Origin: a virus
DNA length: 64,000 bases
Direction: 5' to 3' (one strand)
Virus record (IMG/VR): IMGVR_UViG_3300035188_000277
Span: 62,001 to 126,000 of that record
The notes below the pieces were generated by a model. That model had not been told where the DNA came from. It made no database searches and was given only the letters and a program-made list of their open reading frames with translations. The number at the start of each line of letters is the position of its first letter. The first letter of the stretch is position 1. A program made the translations under genes and the position numbers. Shown here piece after piece: positions 45,107 through 51,541 of the stretch.

Positions 45107-47200
45107 ATGGCATTAGCACCAGAACTTAAAGAAATAACAAGAAACATTTCGTCCGAAATGGGCGGCGTTGTTGGTAATATAAGAAAAACTGCCAGCGATA
45201 ACCAAAAAATGTTTTCTGTTATTTTGAAAGACATCGGAAAACATTTCGAAGTCCAAAATAACGGTTTAACAGAAGTTTCCGAATCTGTAGAACAATCTTC
45301 TAATAAAGTTGCTGCAAAGGTAGACTCAACAAATAGTCTGTTACAGGATTCTCTTGGGCTCCTTTCGAACACTTATGCAGAATTAAGAACAATGAACAGC
45401 AACATCAAGGTTATGAATAATAACCTTGGTGACAATAATAAAAGCCTATTAGAAAGACTGGGTTCTGGTTTCAAAGGGCTTCAGAACGTAATTCTTGGGG
45501 CTGCTGCTTCTGCCGCTCCAGCCATGCTGGGTCTCGCTGGTGGAATGGCTGGTAGTTTTGGAACTGATATTTTTGGCGGCAAAGCCAATCCAATGGACCA
45601 TAACGGTAGTTCCAGTGAAGCTATGAGTTTCTTCCAATCAAAAGGTTGGTCAAAAGAACAATCTGCTGGTATAGTTGGAAACTTGCAAGTAGAGTCTGAC
45701 AATTTTTCATCTGATGTAATAAGTGGAAGAAGAAAAGGCGACGGCGGACAAGCTGTTGGTATAGCTCAATGGCATCCAGACAGACAAGCAAGATTCCAAC
45801 AAGTAATGGGTAAACCTATAGCTGGATCTTCTTTCAAAGAACAATTAGCATTCGTCGACTGGGAACTTAAAAACAGCGAGAGTAAAGCTGGTGATATATT
45901 AAAATCCAAAACGGATGCATCTTCTGCCGCAAGCGCAGTAGATGAATTTTATGAGAGATCAAGCGGCGAACATAGAGCCAAAAGAATAGCAAACGCTGTT
46001 TCTTTATCGGACCAAAAAGGCGATGTAACGCCAGTAAGCGGTGGATCTGGATCAACACCAAAAGCTGATGCAACTCCAGCGTCAAAACCAGAACCAATAA
46101 CTCCTGGTTCTGCAGAACAAGCCGAGAGCACAAAAGAACATAATGGTCATAGCGGTCATGAAGGTATTATTTCTGGTAAAACTAAAGAAAGATCCGCAGA
46201 CGCAGGCAAAGTAACACAATCGCAATCGGGCACTCGTAATATGCCAATTAACGATAGGTTATTGGGTGTGTTGCAAAAAGCAGCGTCTGAAGCTGGTGTT
46301 GCCGTTGATATTACTTCTGGAGCTCAACCAAACTACCCACAAGGTCCAAGAACAGGCTCTACCAGACACGATATTGGCGTTGGTGCAGCTGATCTAGATC
46401 TTATGCAAAACGGAAGAGTCCTAACGGATCATAATCCTGAAGATGTAAAAGTAAAAAGAAAATTCGTTGAAGCCGCTGCAGCTGCTGGTGCTACTGGTAT
46501 TGGCGCTGGCGAAGGTTATATGGGAGCTTCAAAGATTCATGTTGGGTTTGGAAAACCAGCAACATGGGGTGGAGCAGGATGGTTAAGTGGTCTTAATCTT
46601 GGTTCTGCTACAAGCCCAGAATCCGAAAAAGGAACTTCTGGTGCAACTCCATATAGTGGCGGATCTGCTGTGACTCCAGGAATGGGCGGTGGATCGTATG
46701 ATCAGAGACTCGCTGCTATTCAAGAAAACATCAATAAACTTGGTGGTGGTGTTACAGGAATCGGGGCTGAAGAATCTTCAGCGCCTGTTGGTCCAAGTCT
46801 TGAGAGTTTACAAATGGGTATACCTGCACATGGAATGATGGGTGCGCCAGTAAACATGCAAAGTTTTATTGAGAACTTAAAATCTCAAGCTGTTCCGCCA
46901 GCGCCATCTCCTACTGCCAGTATGGTACCAACCCCAGCAGTAACACCATCTCAGACTATTGAACAATCAAGAATTAATGATGAAATAGAAGATTACGAAC
47001 AAAAACAAAAAATGGTTGCGTTCGCAGAACAAACCAAAAAACAAACTACTGATATTATATCAAACCAAAATTCTAGTGGTACACCTTCTAGTTTCGATTA
47101 CAATAATGCTGCTGACACTGGATGGCCTGATTGGGCTGCATTAATTGGTGGTTGGAATTGGGAAGAGACTAAAAAGATAAAACAGAATATGCACTTCTAA
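45107..47200 (+). CDS. Tail hub/tape-measure-like protein with lysozyme and M15-like peptidase domains
   Basis: A 697-residue protein. Residues 1-120 are helical (coiled-coil type), followed by a hydrophobic Gly/Ala segment near 128-150. A phage tail lysozyme domain spans about 165-295: FFQSKGWSKEQSAGIVGNLQ with Glu in VESDN, then GIAQWHPDRQARF. A second domain at 375-490 has TRHDIGVGAADLDLM and IHVGFGKPATWGG, the His, Asp and His pattern of M15-type (LAS) zinc peptidases. The rest is Ser/Gly/Pro linker. It follows gp26/gp51, where T4 has hub and tape-measure genes. I infer that it carries the cell-wall-cutting activity that T4 places in gp5. A terminator follows. Confidence 0.82.
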   Translation: MALAPELKEITRNISSEMGGVVGNIRKTASDNQKMFSVILKDIGKHFEVQNNGLTEVSESVEQSSNKVAAKVDSTNSLLQDSLGLLSNTYAELRTMNSNIKVMNNNLGDNNKSLLERLGSGFKGLQNVILGAAASAAPAMLGLAGGMAGSFGTDIFGGKANPMDHNGSSSEAMSFFQSKGWSKEQSAGIVGNLQVESDNFSSDVISGRRKGDGGQAVGIAQWHPDRQARFQQVMGKPIAGSSFKEQLAFVDWELKNSESKAGDILKSKTDASSAASAVDEFYERSSGEHRAKRIANAVSLSDQKGDVTPVSGGSGSTPKADATPASKPEPITPGSAEQAESTKEHNGHSGHEGIISGKTKERSADAGKVTQSQSGTRNMPINDRLLGVLQKAASEAGVAVDITSGAQPNYPQGPRTGSTRHDIGVGAADLDLMQNGRVLTDHNPEDVKVKRKFVEAAAAAGATGIGAGEGYMGASKIHVGFGKPATWGGAGWLSGLNLGSATSPESEKGTSGATPYSGGSAVTPGMGGGSYDQRLAAIQENINKLGGGVTGIGAEESSAPVGPSLESLQMGIPAHGMMGAPVNMQSFIENLKSQAVPPAPSPTASMVPTPAVTPSQTIEQSRINDEIEDYEQKQKMVAFAEQTKKQTTDIISNQNSSGTPSSFDYNNAADTGWPDWAALIGGWNWEETKKIKQNMHF

Positions 47201-47205
47201 CGAAA

Positions 47206-47227
47206 AAAGGGAGCCGAAGCTCCCTTT
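47206..47227. terminator. Bidirectional terminator between convergent genes
   Basis: AAAGGGAGC and GCTCCCTTT form a 9-bp stem. On the minus strand the loop is TTCG and the stem is followed by T residues, ending gp32; on the plus strand TTTCTTT follows, ending the tail protein gene. Confidence 0.88.
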
Positions 47228-47229
47228 CT

Positions 47230-48126
47230 TTACTTTGCTAGATTCTTAAAGAATTCCAACGACTCGTCATCATCTTCATCGGAAGATTCAAACTTTGGAG
47301 CAGTCTTTGCCTTGGCAACTGGAGCAGCTTCCTCTTCCTGCCATGGAGCCTCTTCCTCTGCACGAGCACGCTTGGCTGGAGCAGAATCCTCTGCAAGAAC
47401 CTTTGCTAGACGAGCAGATAGCTCTTCATAGGTCTTGAAGTTAGATGGAGCAAGGAATTCCTGTAGGGAATGCTCTGACTTCCAAACCTTCTCGAGTTCT
47501 TTGTCGTCATCAAGTAGTGGCGCTGCCTTTTCAAACTCAGACTTATCGTAATTACGATATCCTTCAAGATTACGAATCTTTAGCTTGAAGTTGGCGCCAG
47601 CCCAAAGATCGAATGGGTTTACTGCTTCTTCATCAGCAAACTGTGGTTCCATTGCTTCCTTTAGACGATCAAAGATCTTCTTACCATACTTGAATAGGAA
47701 AACCTTACCTTCGTTTGCAGGATTACCTGAATCGCTAACAACATAAATGTTTGAGATAAAATGCAAACGGCGCTTCTGCTTACGAACAATTTCCTTGTTA
47801 GCTTCGATACCAGAATTCCACAGCTTTGAGTTATACTCTGAAACTGGGTCGTTCTTACCGAGAGTTGTTAGTGAGTTCTCGATATACCAGCCACCTGGAC
47901 CCTGGAAACCATGGTCAAACATACGAACGAACGGAACATCTTCGTTCTCTGGCGGAGGAAGGAAACGAATAACAGCATAACCATTACCAGCCTTATCGAC
48001 TGTTGGCGACCAGAAACGATCGTCTGAAGACTTACCTTCTCCGCCAGATAGCTTATTGAGTTCGGCTGTTAGTGATTCGAGGGATTTCTTGCCTGAAGCG
48101 GCTTTGAGGGACTTAAAATCTACCAT
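47230..48126 (-). CDS. 32: Single-stranded DNA-binding protein gp32
   Basis: A 298-residue gp32. The N-terminal basic segment is followed by the OB-fold core (GYAVIRFLPPPENEDVPFVR, then FDHGFQGPGGWYIENSLTTL and VSEYNSKLWNSG) and a strongly acidic C-terminal tail ending EDDDESLEFFKNLAK that recruits partner proteins. It coats ssDNA in replication, repair and recombination and usually represses its own mRNA. The protein has no Cys at all, so the T4 zinc-binding site is absent, as I recall for other marine relatives. A sigma70-type promoter lies at 48191-48219 and a UUCG terminator follows. Confidence 0.95.
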   Translation of the reverse strand: MVDFKSLKAASGKKSLESLTAELNKLSGGEGKSSDDRFWSPTVDKAGNGYAVIRFLPPPENEDVPFVRMFDHGFQGPGGWYIENSLTTLGKNDPVSEYNSKLWNSGIEANKEIVRKQKRRLHFISNIYVVSDSGNPANEGKVFLFKYGKKIFDRLKEAMEPQFADEEAVNPFDLWAGANFKLKIRNLEGYRNYDKSEFEKAAPLLDDDKELEKVWKSEHSLQEFLAPSNFKTYEELSARLAKVLAEDSAPAKRARAEEEAPWQEEEAAPVAKAKTAPKFESSDEDDDESLEFFKNLAK

Positions 48127-48190
48127 GTATATTTCTCCGTATTACGATGTATAACAATTGTATGGGCTACGTATAACGCCCAATATATTT

Positions 48191-48219
48191 AGTTTACTGC
48201 AATAGCTTATTTTTGTCAA
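48191..48219 (-). promoter_or_regulatory. Sigma70-type promoter for gene 32
   Basis: On the minus strand TTGACA, 17 bases, then TAAACT, about 65 bases before the gp32 ATG. A long leader remains that could hold a translational operator. Confidence 0.65.
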
Positions 48220-48222
48220 GTT

Positions 48223-48717
48223 CTATTTTAGGTTTGTCAAATCGTAAGTTACTACAGTCTTTCTTTTCATAGAATTATTGATTGGACTTCTATGAAAGAA
48301 ATTCGATGGGAAGGTAAGTATATCACCTTCTTCCAATTTCGGGATAATGATTTCGTCGCTGAATGGCATTTTAATTTCGATGGGAGGACCATCTTCTGGG
48401 AATTCCAAATAATATACATTAGACCATCCACAAAGAGGATGTGTATGCCAAGGATGCTCGCTATTATGTTCGTATTGTTGAAACCAATACGTTTCTATTT
48501 GACACTCTTTATGCCCTAGTTCTCTGACGACATCCTCGATATATGGGCCAATATAAGGCAAAAGAAACCGAAAATATTCTTTCTGGATTCCTTTACCTAC
48601 ATACCAATCTGTTCTGGTAATATCGCCACTAGATTCACCAACACTACTCTTAATAAGATCAAGAACTTTATCTTTAACTAATTTGTGTTCTTTAAATTTA
48701 TTGATTTTATAAAACAT
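48223..48717 (-). CDS. 2OG-Fe(II) oxygenase-like protein
   Basis: A 164-residue protein if begun at MFYKINKFK (48717); an upstream in-frame ATG at 48729 lacks a ribosome site because a terminator hairpin lies just before it. The pattern EHPWHTHPLCGWSNVYYLEF, then GDILTFPSNFFHRSPINNS and KRKTVVTYD matches the 2OG-FeII_Oxy_5-like family: first iron ligands near H91/H93, distal H142 and Arg near 152. These occur widely in T4-like marine phages; substrates are unknown. Its stop lies just upstream of the gp32 promoter. Confidence 0.78.
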   Translation of the reverse strand: MFYKINKFKEHKLVKDKVLDLIKSSVGESSGDITRTDWYVGKGIQKEYFRFLLPYIGPYIEDVVRELGHKECQIETYWFQQYEHNSEHPWHTHPLCGWSNVYYLEFPEDGPPIEIKMPFSDEIIIPKLEEGDILTFPSNFFHRSPINNSMKRKTVVTYDLTNLK

Positions 48718-48733
48718 TATACATTCCAAAGAA

Positions 48734-48753
48734 ACAGGGACCGAAGTCCCTGT
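48734..48753 (-). terminator. UUCG-loop intrinsic terminator
   Basis: On the minus strand ACAGGGAC-TTCG-GTCCCTGT forms an 8-bp stem with a UUCG loop followed by TTCTTT. It follows the 54-residue gene at 48757. Confidence 0.8.
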
Positions 48754-48756
48754 ATA

Positions 48757-48921
48757 TTAAACTGAAATTTCTTTGTCTGTATCTACGTGAACTACTTTAT
48801 CTTTAATGATTCTGTAATTATTGTGATCCATCCAAAGAACCCAAATCAATTCAGCCGCTAGTTTGGGTTTGTTAGCTTTAACAATCAATTCCATTGAGTC
48901 GATTAGATCTTCTTTAGTCAT
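48757..48921 (-). CDS. Small hypothetical protein, 54 aa
   Basis: A 54-residue ORF (MTKEDLIDSMELIVKANKPK, then LAAELIWVLWMDHNNYRI) with a TAGGAG ribosome site before the ATG at 48921 and a terminator right after its stop. It is mostly helical. I do not recognise the family. The good start signal and terminator support it as a real gene. Confidence 0.7.
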   Translation of the reverse strand: MTKEDLIDSMELIVKANKPKLAAELIWVLWMDHNNYRIIKDKVVHVDTDKEISV

Positions 48922-48981
48922 CTTTTTCTCCTATAAGATGTGTTTTAAGTATCCCACAAGAAAAACATCATAAAACATTAT

Positions 48982-49563
48982 TTATTCGTCGTAAAATTCT
49001 AAGATGATTTTTCGGAACTTGTCTTTATCATATTTTATGAAAGGAGTATACTTTTTAACCTTCAGAGAAATTTCGTCCCAGATAAGATCGTATTCCATTT
49101 TCTTATCGAAATATGGAAGGGCTTCTGTTAACTCCAACAATATACAAAATGTTTCTAAACACAATGCATTTCTAAGATACAGCTTCAATAGAATTGGATG
49201 TTCGTTTGGCTTACATACAAAATTGTAATTGAAAGGCTTGCAGAGATGTTTGTTAGTCTCTTGTTTGAAAACATACGATAGAGACTGATTACGCTTCTTC
49301 CATTGAAGATACGTTTCTTGGGCTACTTCGGAATAAGCGAGATCACGTATCCATAATTTTGGATTAACACTAAAATTAGCAACAAGAAACTCGCATACAT
49401 TTTCATTCTTAGCAAGTTTTTCAAAAAACACCTTATCTTTACGTTTGGCAAATGAAGCTGGTTTTAATCCGGTTTTGCCGTTGTATTTAATGTAGTCGTA
49501 GTCGCTTTTGGTAAAGTGGTTTTTGAGGGCGACATAATTTTGATACGCTTCGAAGGCTGACAT
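48982..49563 (-). CDS. 59: Helicase loader gp59
   Basis: A 193-residue protein matching T4 gp59 in motif order: SDYDYIKYNGKTGLKPASFA then KRKDKVFFEKLAK, followed by LVANFSVNPKLWIRDLAYSE and a C-terminal helical region with ALCLETFCILLELTEALPYF. gp59 binds forks and gp32 and loads the gp41 helicase. Gene order 32-59-33 is as in T4, with an oxygenase and a metallopeptidase inserted. The start lies about 100 bases inside the upstream metallopeptidase gene. Confidence 0.88.
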   Translation of the reverse strand: MSAFEAYQNYVALKNHFTKSDYDYIKYNGKTGLKPASFAKRKDKVFFEKLAKNENVCEFLVANFSVNPKLWIRDLAYSEVAQETYLQWKKRNQSLSYVFKQETNKHLCKPFNYNFVCKPNEHPILLKLYLRNALCLETFCILLELTEALPYFDKKMEYDLIWDEISLKVKKYTPFIKYDKDKFRKIILEFYDE

Positions 49564-50033
49564 TTTAACTCTGGCTCACCATCTCTTAAATAATTTAAGA
49601 ACTTGAAATAAAGTCCTTTTTCACGTCCATAAGCCTCGATCTCCCAAGGCTGTTCCCAATAATCCATTTGTTCGTGAAGATATCTCTCGCCTTGCCACTT
49701 GACCATTCTGGTTGGTCGCCAAATGTCTTTCATTTCACCTTTGGCGTATTGCTTGAGGTGGACCATTTCATGGGCTAGGGCGAGCAAAGTCTCTTTTTTA
49801 TTAAGAGCTCTGTCAATACCTATTACGAATTCTCTGGTATGATGATGGTCATCAGTCCAGTCGCAATAGGCGTAATCGCCCTCGGCTGAATCCATTTTTT
49901 CGAACTGAAGTGTCAACTTTATATTATTAAAAAGTTTACCCCCTCCAATAAGATATTTTCCGTAGAAATTCGCCGCTTTTTTCACCATAGGCAGAGATAT
50001 ATGCGAGGGTTTACCAATTGTTTTAATGTGCAT
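49464..50033 (-). CDS. Zinc metallopeptidase, HExxH type
   Basis: A 189-residue protein from MHIKTIGK at 50033, chosen because a GGAGG site lies 8 bases upstream and a TATAAATA late promoter a further 17 bases back. The active-site helix is ALAHEMVHLKQYAKGEM (HEMVH) and a likely third ligand is the Glu in EQPWEIEAYGRE, a gluzincin-type order. It may process virion proteins or host targets late in infection. The last 33 residues, rich in Lys and Thr, overlap the gp59 start out of frame. Subfamily uncertain (SprT/IrrE-like). Confidence 0.8.
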   Translation of the reverse strand: MHIKTIGKPSHISLPMVKKAANFYGKYLIGGGKLFNNIKLTLQFEKMDSAEGDYAYCDWTDDHHHTREFVIGIDRALNKKETLLALAHEMVHLKQYAKGEMKDIWRPTRMVKWQGERYLHEQMDYWEQPWEIEAYGREKGLYFKFLNYLRDGEPELKCQPSKRIKIMSPSKTTLPKATTTTLNTTAKPD

Positions 50034-50061
50034 ATTAGCCTCCAACAATGGTTTAACCCTG

Positions 50062-50069
50062 TATTTATA
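50062..50069 (-). promoter_or_regulatory. Late-type promoter before the metallopeptidase
   Basis: An exact TATAAATA on the minus strand that overlaps the gp33 stop codon and lies 28 bases before the metallopeptidase ATG. Confidence 0.65.
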
Positions 50070-50283
50070 TCGGAAGGCGTGCTCCACGCTTAAGAATATT
50101 CAAATTCTCGGCTTCTGCCTGGATTTTAGCTCTCATAGCTGGATCCTTTTTAATCCAGTATGCAGCCGTCTCGATCTCCAGATTGTTCTTTTCGCACCAG
50201 AAAACCACGGCGTCGATATATTCGATGTTCTTTTCTCGACAGAGCTTTTCTACTTCCTCTACGAAGCCTGAATTTTTAAGCAT
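50065..50283 (-). CDS. 33: Late transcription coactivator gp33
   Basis: A 72-residue protein: FVEEVEKLCREKNIEYIDAV, then FWCEKNNLEIETAAYWI and an end KIQAEAENLNILKRGARLPI. This is the gp33 pattern of marine T4-like phages (T4 gp33 is 112 residues). gp33 binds the RNA polymerase flap and links it to the sliding clamp so that gp55 can fire late promoters, which fits the TATAAATA-type sites found here. Order 32-59-33 supports the call. Confidence 0.83.
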   Translation of the reverse strand: MLKNSGFVEEVEKLCREKNIEYIDAVVFWCEKNNLEIETAAYWIKKDPAMRAKIQAEAENLNILKRGARLPI

Positions 50284-50444
50284 TGTTTTTCGTGTTCCTT
50301 CAGTTCGGCGATCCGACGAGTAAGGTACTCTTCTACATGGTTATCATTAAATCTTCGAGCCTTATGTCTATTCAGTTCCTGCTGCAGAGACCAGAGTATA
50401 GTGCTGGCATGTGAATACGAATAATTCTCTTTGATTGTGTCCAT
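50259..50444 (-). CDS. Small hypothetical protein, 61 aa
   Basis: Read from MDTIKENYSYSHAST at 50444, which has an AAGGA site at good distance just after the transpeptidase stop; an upstream start would overlap that gene. The protein is helical and basic-acidic (STILWSLQQELNRHKARRFN, then EYLTRRIAELKEHEK). The end overlaps gp33 by 25 bases. Function unknown. Confidence 0.68.
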   Translation of the reverse strand: MDTIKENYSYSHASTILWSLQQELNRHKARRFNDNHVEEYLTRRIAELKEHEKQCLKIQAS

Positions 50445-50448
50445 AGAG

Positions 50449-50898
50449 TTAGTCCTTAATTGTGATCGTCGTATATTCACCTTTGGTCATTTTATAGAGA
50501 GTAGCAGAATTAGTGGGAGATAGACGAACGCAGCCGTGAGAAGCAGGACGCCCAAGAGCACCAACATGAGGAGTAGCATGGATAGCATATCCTCCAGAAA
50601 AGAAAATAGAATTTGGCATAGGAGCGTTATCGTATTTCTTACTGTAGTGCATAAGCTGGTAAGAATATGGATGAAACGATCCCGTAGGAGTATAATACCC
50701 TTTACGGGCAGTAGAGACAGGCCATTGGTCAATTAACTCTCCATCTTGAAGAACTGTCATAGTCTGATGACGTTTCGAAACAATAATATCGTAATCTGCT
50801 TTTACTGGAGTAGAGAAGAACATAGATACAAGAACCAATAAAACTCCAACAACCATAAGTATAACTCCTGCTATGTTAGCAACTCTATCGTTTATCAT
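50449..50898 (-). CDS. L,D-transpeptidase (YkuD domain), membrane anchored
   Basis: A 149-residue protein. Residues 9-29 form a membrane anchor; the remainder is a YkuD catalytic domain with H107 (YAIHATP) and the SHGCVRL motif (S120-H121-G122-C123, R125). All catalytic residues are present. Such enzymes act in the periplasm on peptidoglycan, making 3-3 cross-links or attaching proteins to the wall. It begins in an ATGA overlap with a small membrane protein gene. Phage-borne copies are uncommon to my knowledge; it may remodel or protect the wall during infection. Confidence 0.9.
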   Translation of the reverse strand: MINDRVANIAGVILMVVGVLLVLVSMFFSTPVKADYDIIVSKRHQTMTVLQDGELIDQWPVSTARKGYYTPTGSFHPYSYQLMHYSKKYDNAPMPNSIFFSGGYAIHATPHVGALGRPASHGCVRLSPTNSATLYKMTKGEYTTITIKD

Positions 50899-51101
50899 GA
50901 AAGATACCCAAGAATAGCGCCAATAGGGCCAACGAAAACACCAATACAGCGAAGAATGAACTTAGCTGTAATTGGATTATCCATTGTGTTCCAGATTGAG
51001 ATAATGTTCATCACCCAACCTACGGCAAAAACGAGCCAGATTGCGATTAGCGTAAGATAATAGCCAATACCATAATCTTCATGACCATAATGACGTGCCA
51101 T
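50895..51101 (-). CDS. Small two-helix membrane protein
   Basis: A 68-residue protein with two membrane segments (YYLTLIAIWLVFAVGWVMNI and FILRCIGVFVGPIGAILGYL). An ACTGGAG site precedes the ATG. Small two-helix phage membrane proteins include Imm-type superinfection exclusion factors, but I cannot assign this one. It lies 18 bases after tRNA-Arg and overlaps the transpeptidase start, so the two may act together at the inner membrane. Confidence 0.75.
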   Translation of the reverse strand: MARHYGHEDYGIGYYLTLIAIWLVFAVGWVMNIISIWNTMDNPITAKFILRCIGVFVGPIGAILGYLS

Positions 51102-51119
51102 AATATACTCCAGTTAGAA

Positions 51120-51196
51120 TGGCGGTCCCGGAAGGATTCGAACCCTCGACCTTGGGAGTAGAAATCCCCTGCTCTATCCAGCTGAGCTACGGAACC
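51120..51196 (-). tRNA. tRNA-Arg (anticodon TCT)
   Basis: A full cloverleaf: acceptor GGTTCCG/CGGGACC, D stem GCTC/GAGC, T arm GAGGG-TTCGAAT-CCTTC, discriminator G and encoded CCA. The anticodon loop TTTCTAC gives TCT, reading AGA (and AGG). The first anticodon-stem pair (G27-A43) is mismatched. AGA codons are common in the neighbouring genes. It lies 34 bases downstream of the tmRNA. Confidence 0.93.
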
Positions 51197-51230
51197 ATTA
51201 TTAGTATTATAACCTAGCAGAATTGAAAAG

Positions 51231-51262
51231 GCAAGTTGTTTCTGTTTCTAGGGACAACTTGC
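51231..51262 (-). terminator. Hairpin at the 3' end of the tmRNA
   Basis: GCAAGTTGT and ACAACTTGC form a 9-bp stem with a 14-base loop, followed on the minus strand by CTTTTC. It is either a weak terminator or a 3' structural helix of the coding piece. Confidence 0.5.
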
Positions 51263-51443
51263 GAACCCCAATGGATCATGCAGCTAGTGCATAAGCTCCA
51301 AATGATGCATCATTATCGTTTGCATCTACGTTTCGCCTTTGGTCTCCTTACGACCTTACTGAATCCTGTCGAACCTGAATCGCCCCCATCAAAGATACAC
51401 CGATTATCATATCCCATCGGCTAGCACGATATAAGACCACACA

Positions 51444-51535
51444 AACGACCTCGGTGGCTGATGTATCTATGGTGGAGGCGGTGGGAACTGCCCCCACGTC
51501 CAAGAAACCTATGTTTCGTCTCTCAACGACCTCGG
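51444..51535 (-). repeat. Direct repeat flanking the tmRNA acceptor piece
   Basis: CCGAGGTCGTT occurs twice in the same orientation, at 51525-51535 near the predicted transcript start and at 51444-51454 within the intervening segment, so the copies bracket the acceptor piece. Confidence 0.7.
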
Positions 51536-51541
51536 CAAACT

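Larger units (their letters stand above)
51231..51537 (-). ncRNA. ssrA: Circularly permuted two-piece tmRNA
   Basis: Read on the minus strand. The acceptor piece comes first and ends with T arm GTGGG/CCCAC, strand CGCCTCC, A and CCA at 51470. After an intervening segment (51388-51469) the coding piece starts GGGGGCGATTCAGGTTCGAC at 51387; GGGGGCG pairs fully with CGCCTCC (one G-U), rebuilding the acceptor stem. The tag frame at 51323-51279 encodes ANDNDASFGAYALAA, then TGA, with the usual TAGATGCAAACGA resume context. AGATACA (51468-51462) and TGTATCT (51399-51393) could close the intervening loop. A 9-bp hairpin (51231-51262) marks the likely 3' end. It tags and releases proteins from stalled ribosomes for ClpXP decay. 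The 5' end is set from the late promoter at 51543-51550. Confidence 0.93.

Noticed and set aside
45867-46133. Minus-strand Leu-rich ORFs opposite the tail enzyme gene
   Set aside because: Antisense shadows of Ser/Ala/Gly codons; not membrane proteins with start signals.
51197-51230. Another tRNA between tRNA-Arg and the tmRNA
   Set aside because: Only 34 AT-rich bases remain, too short for a tRNA and without a stem pattern.
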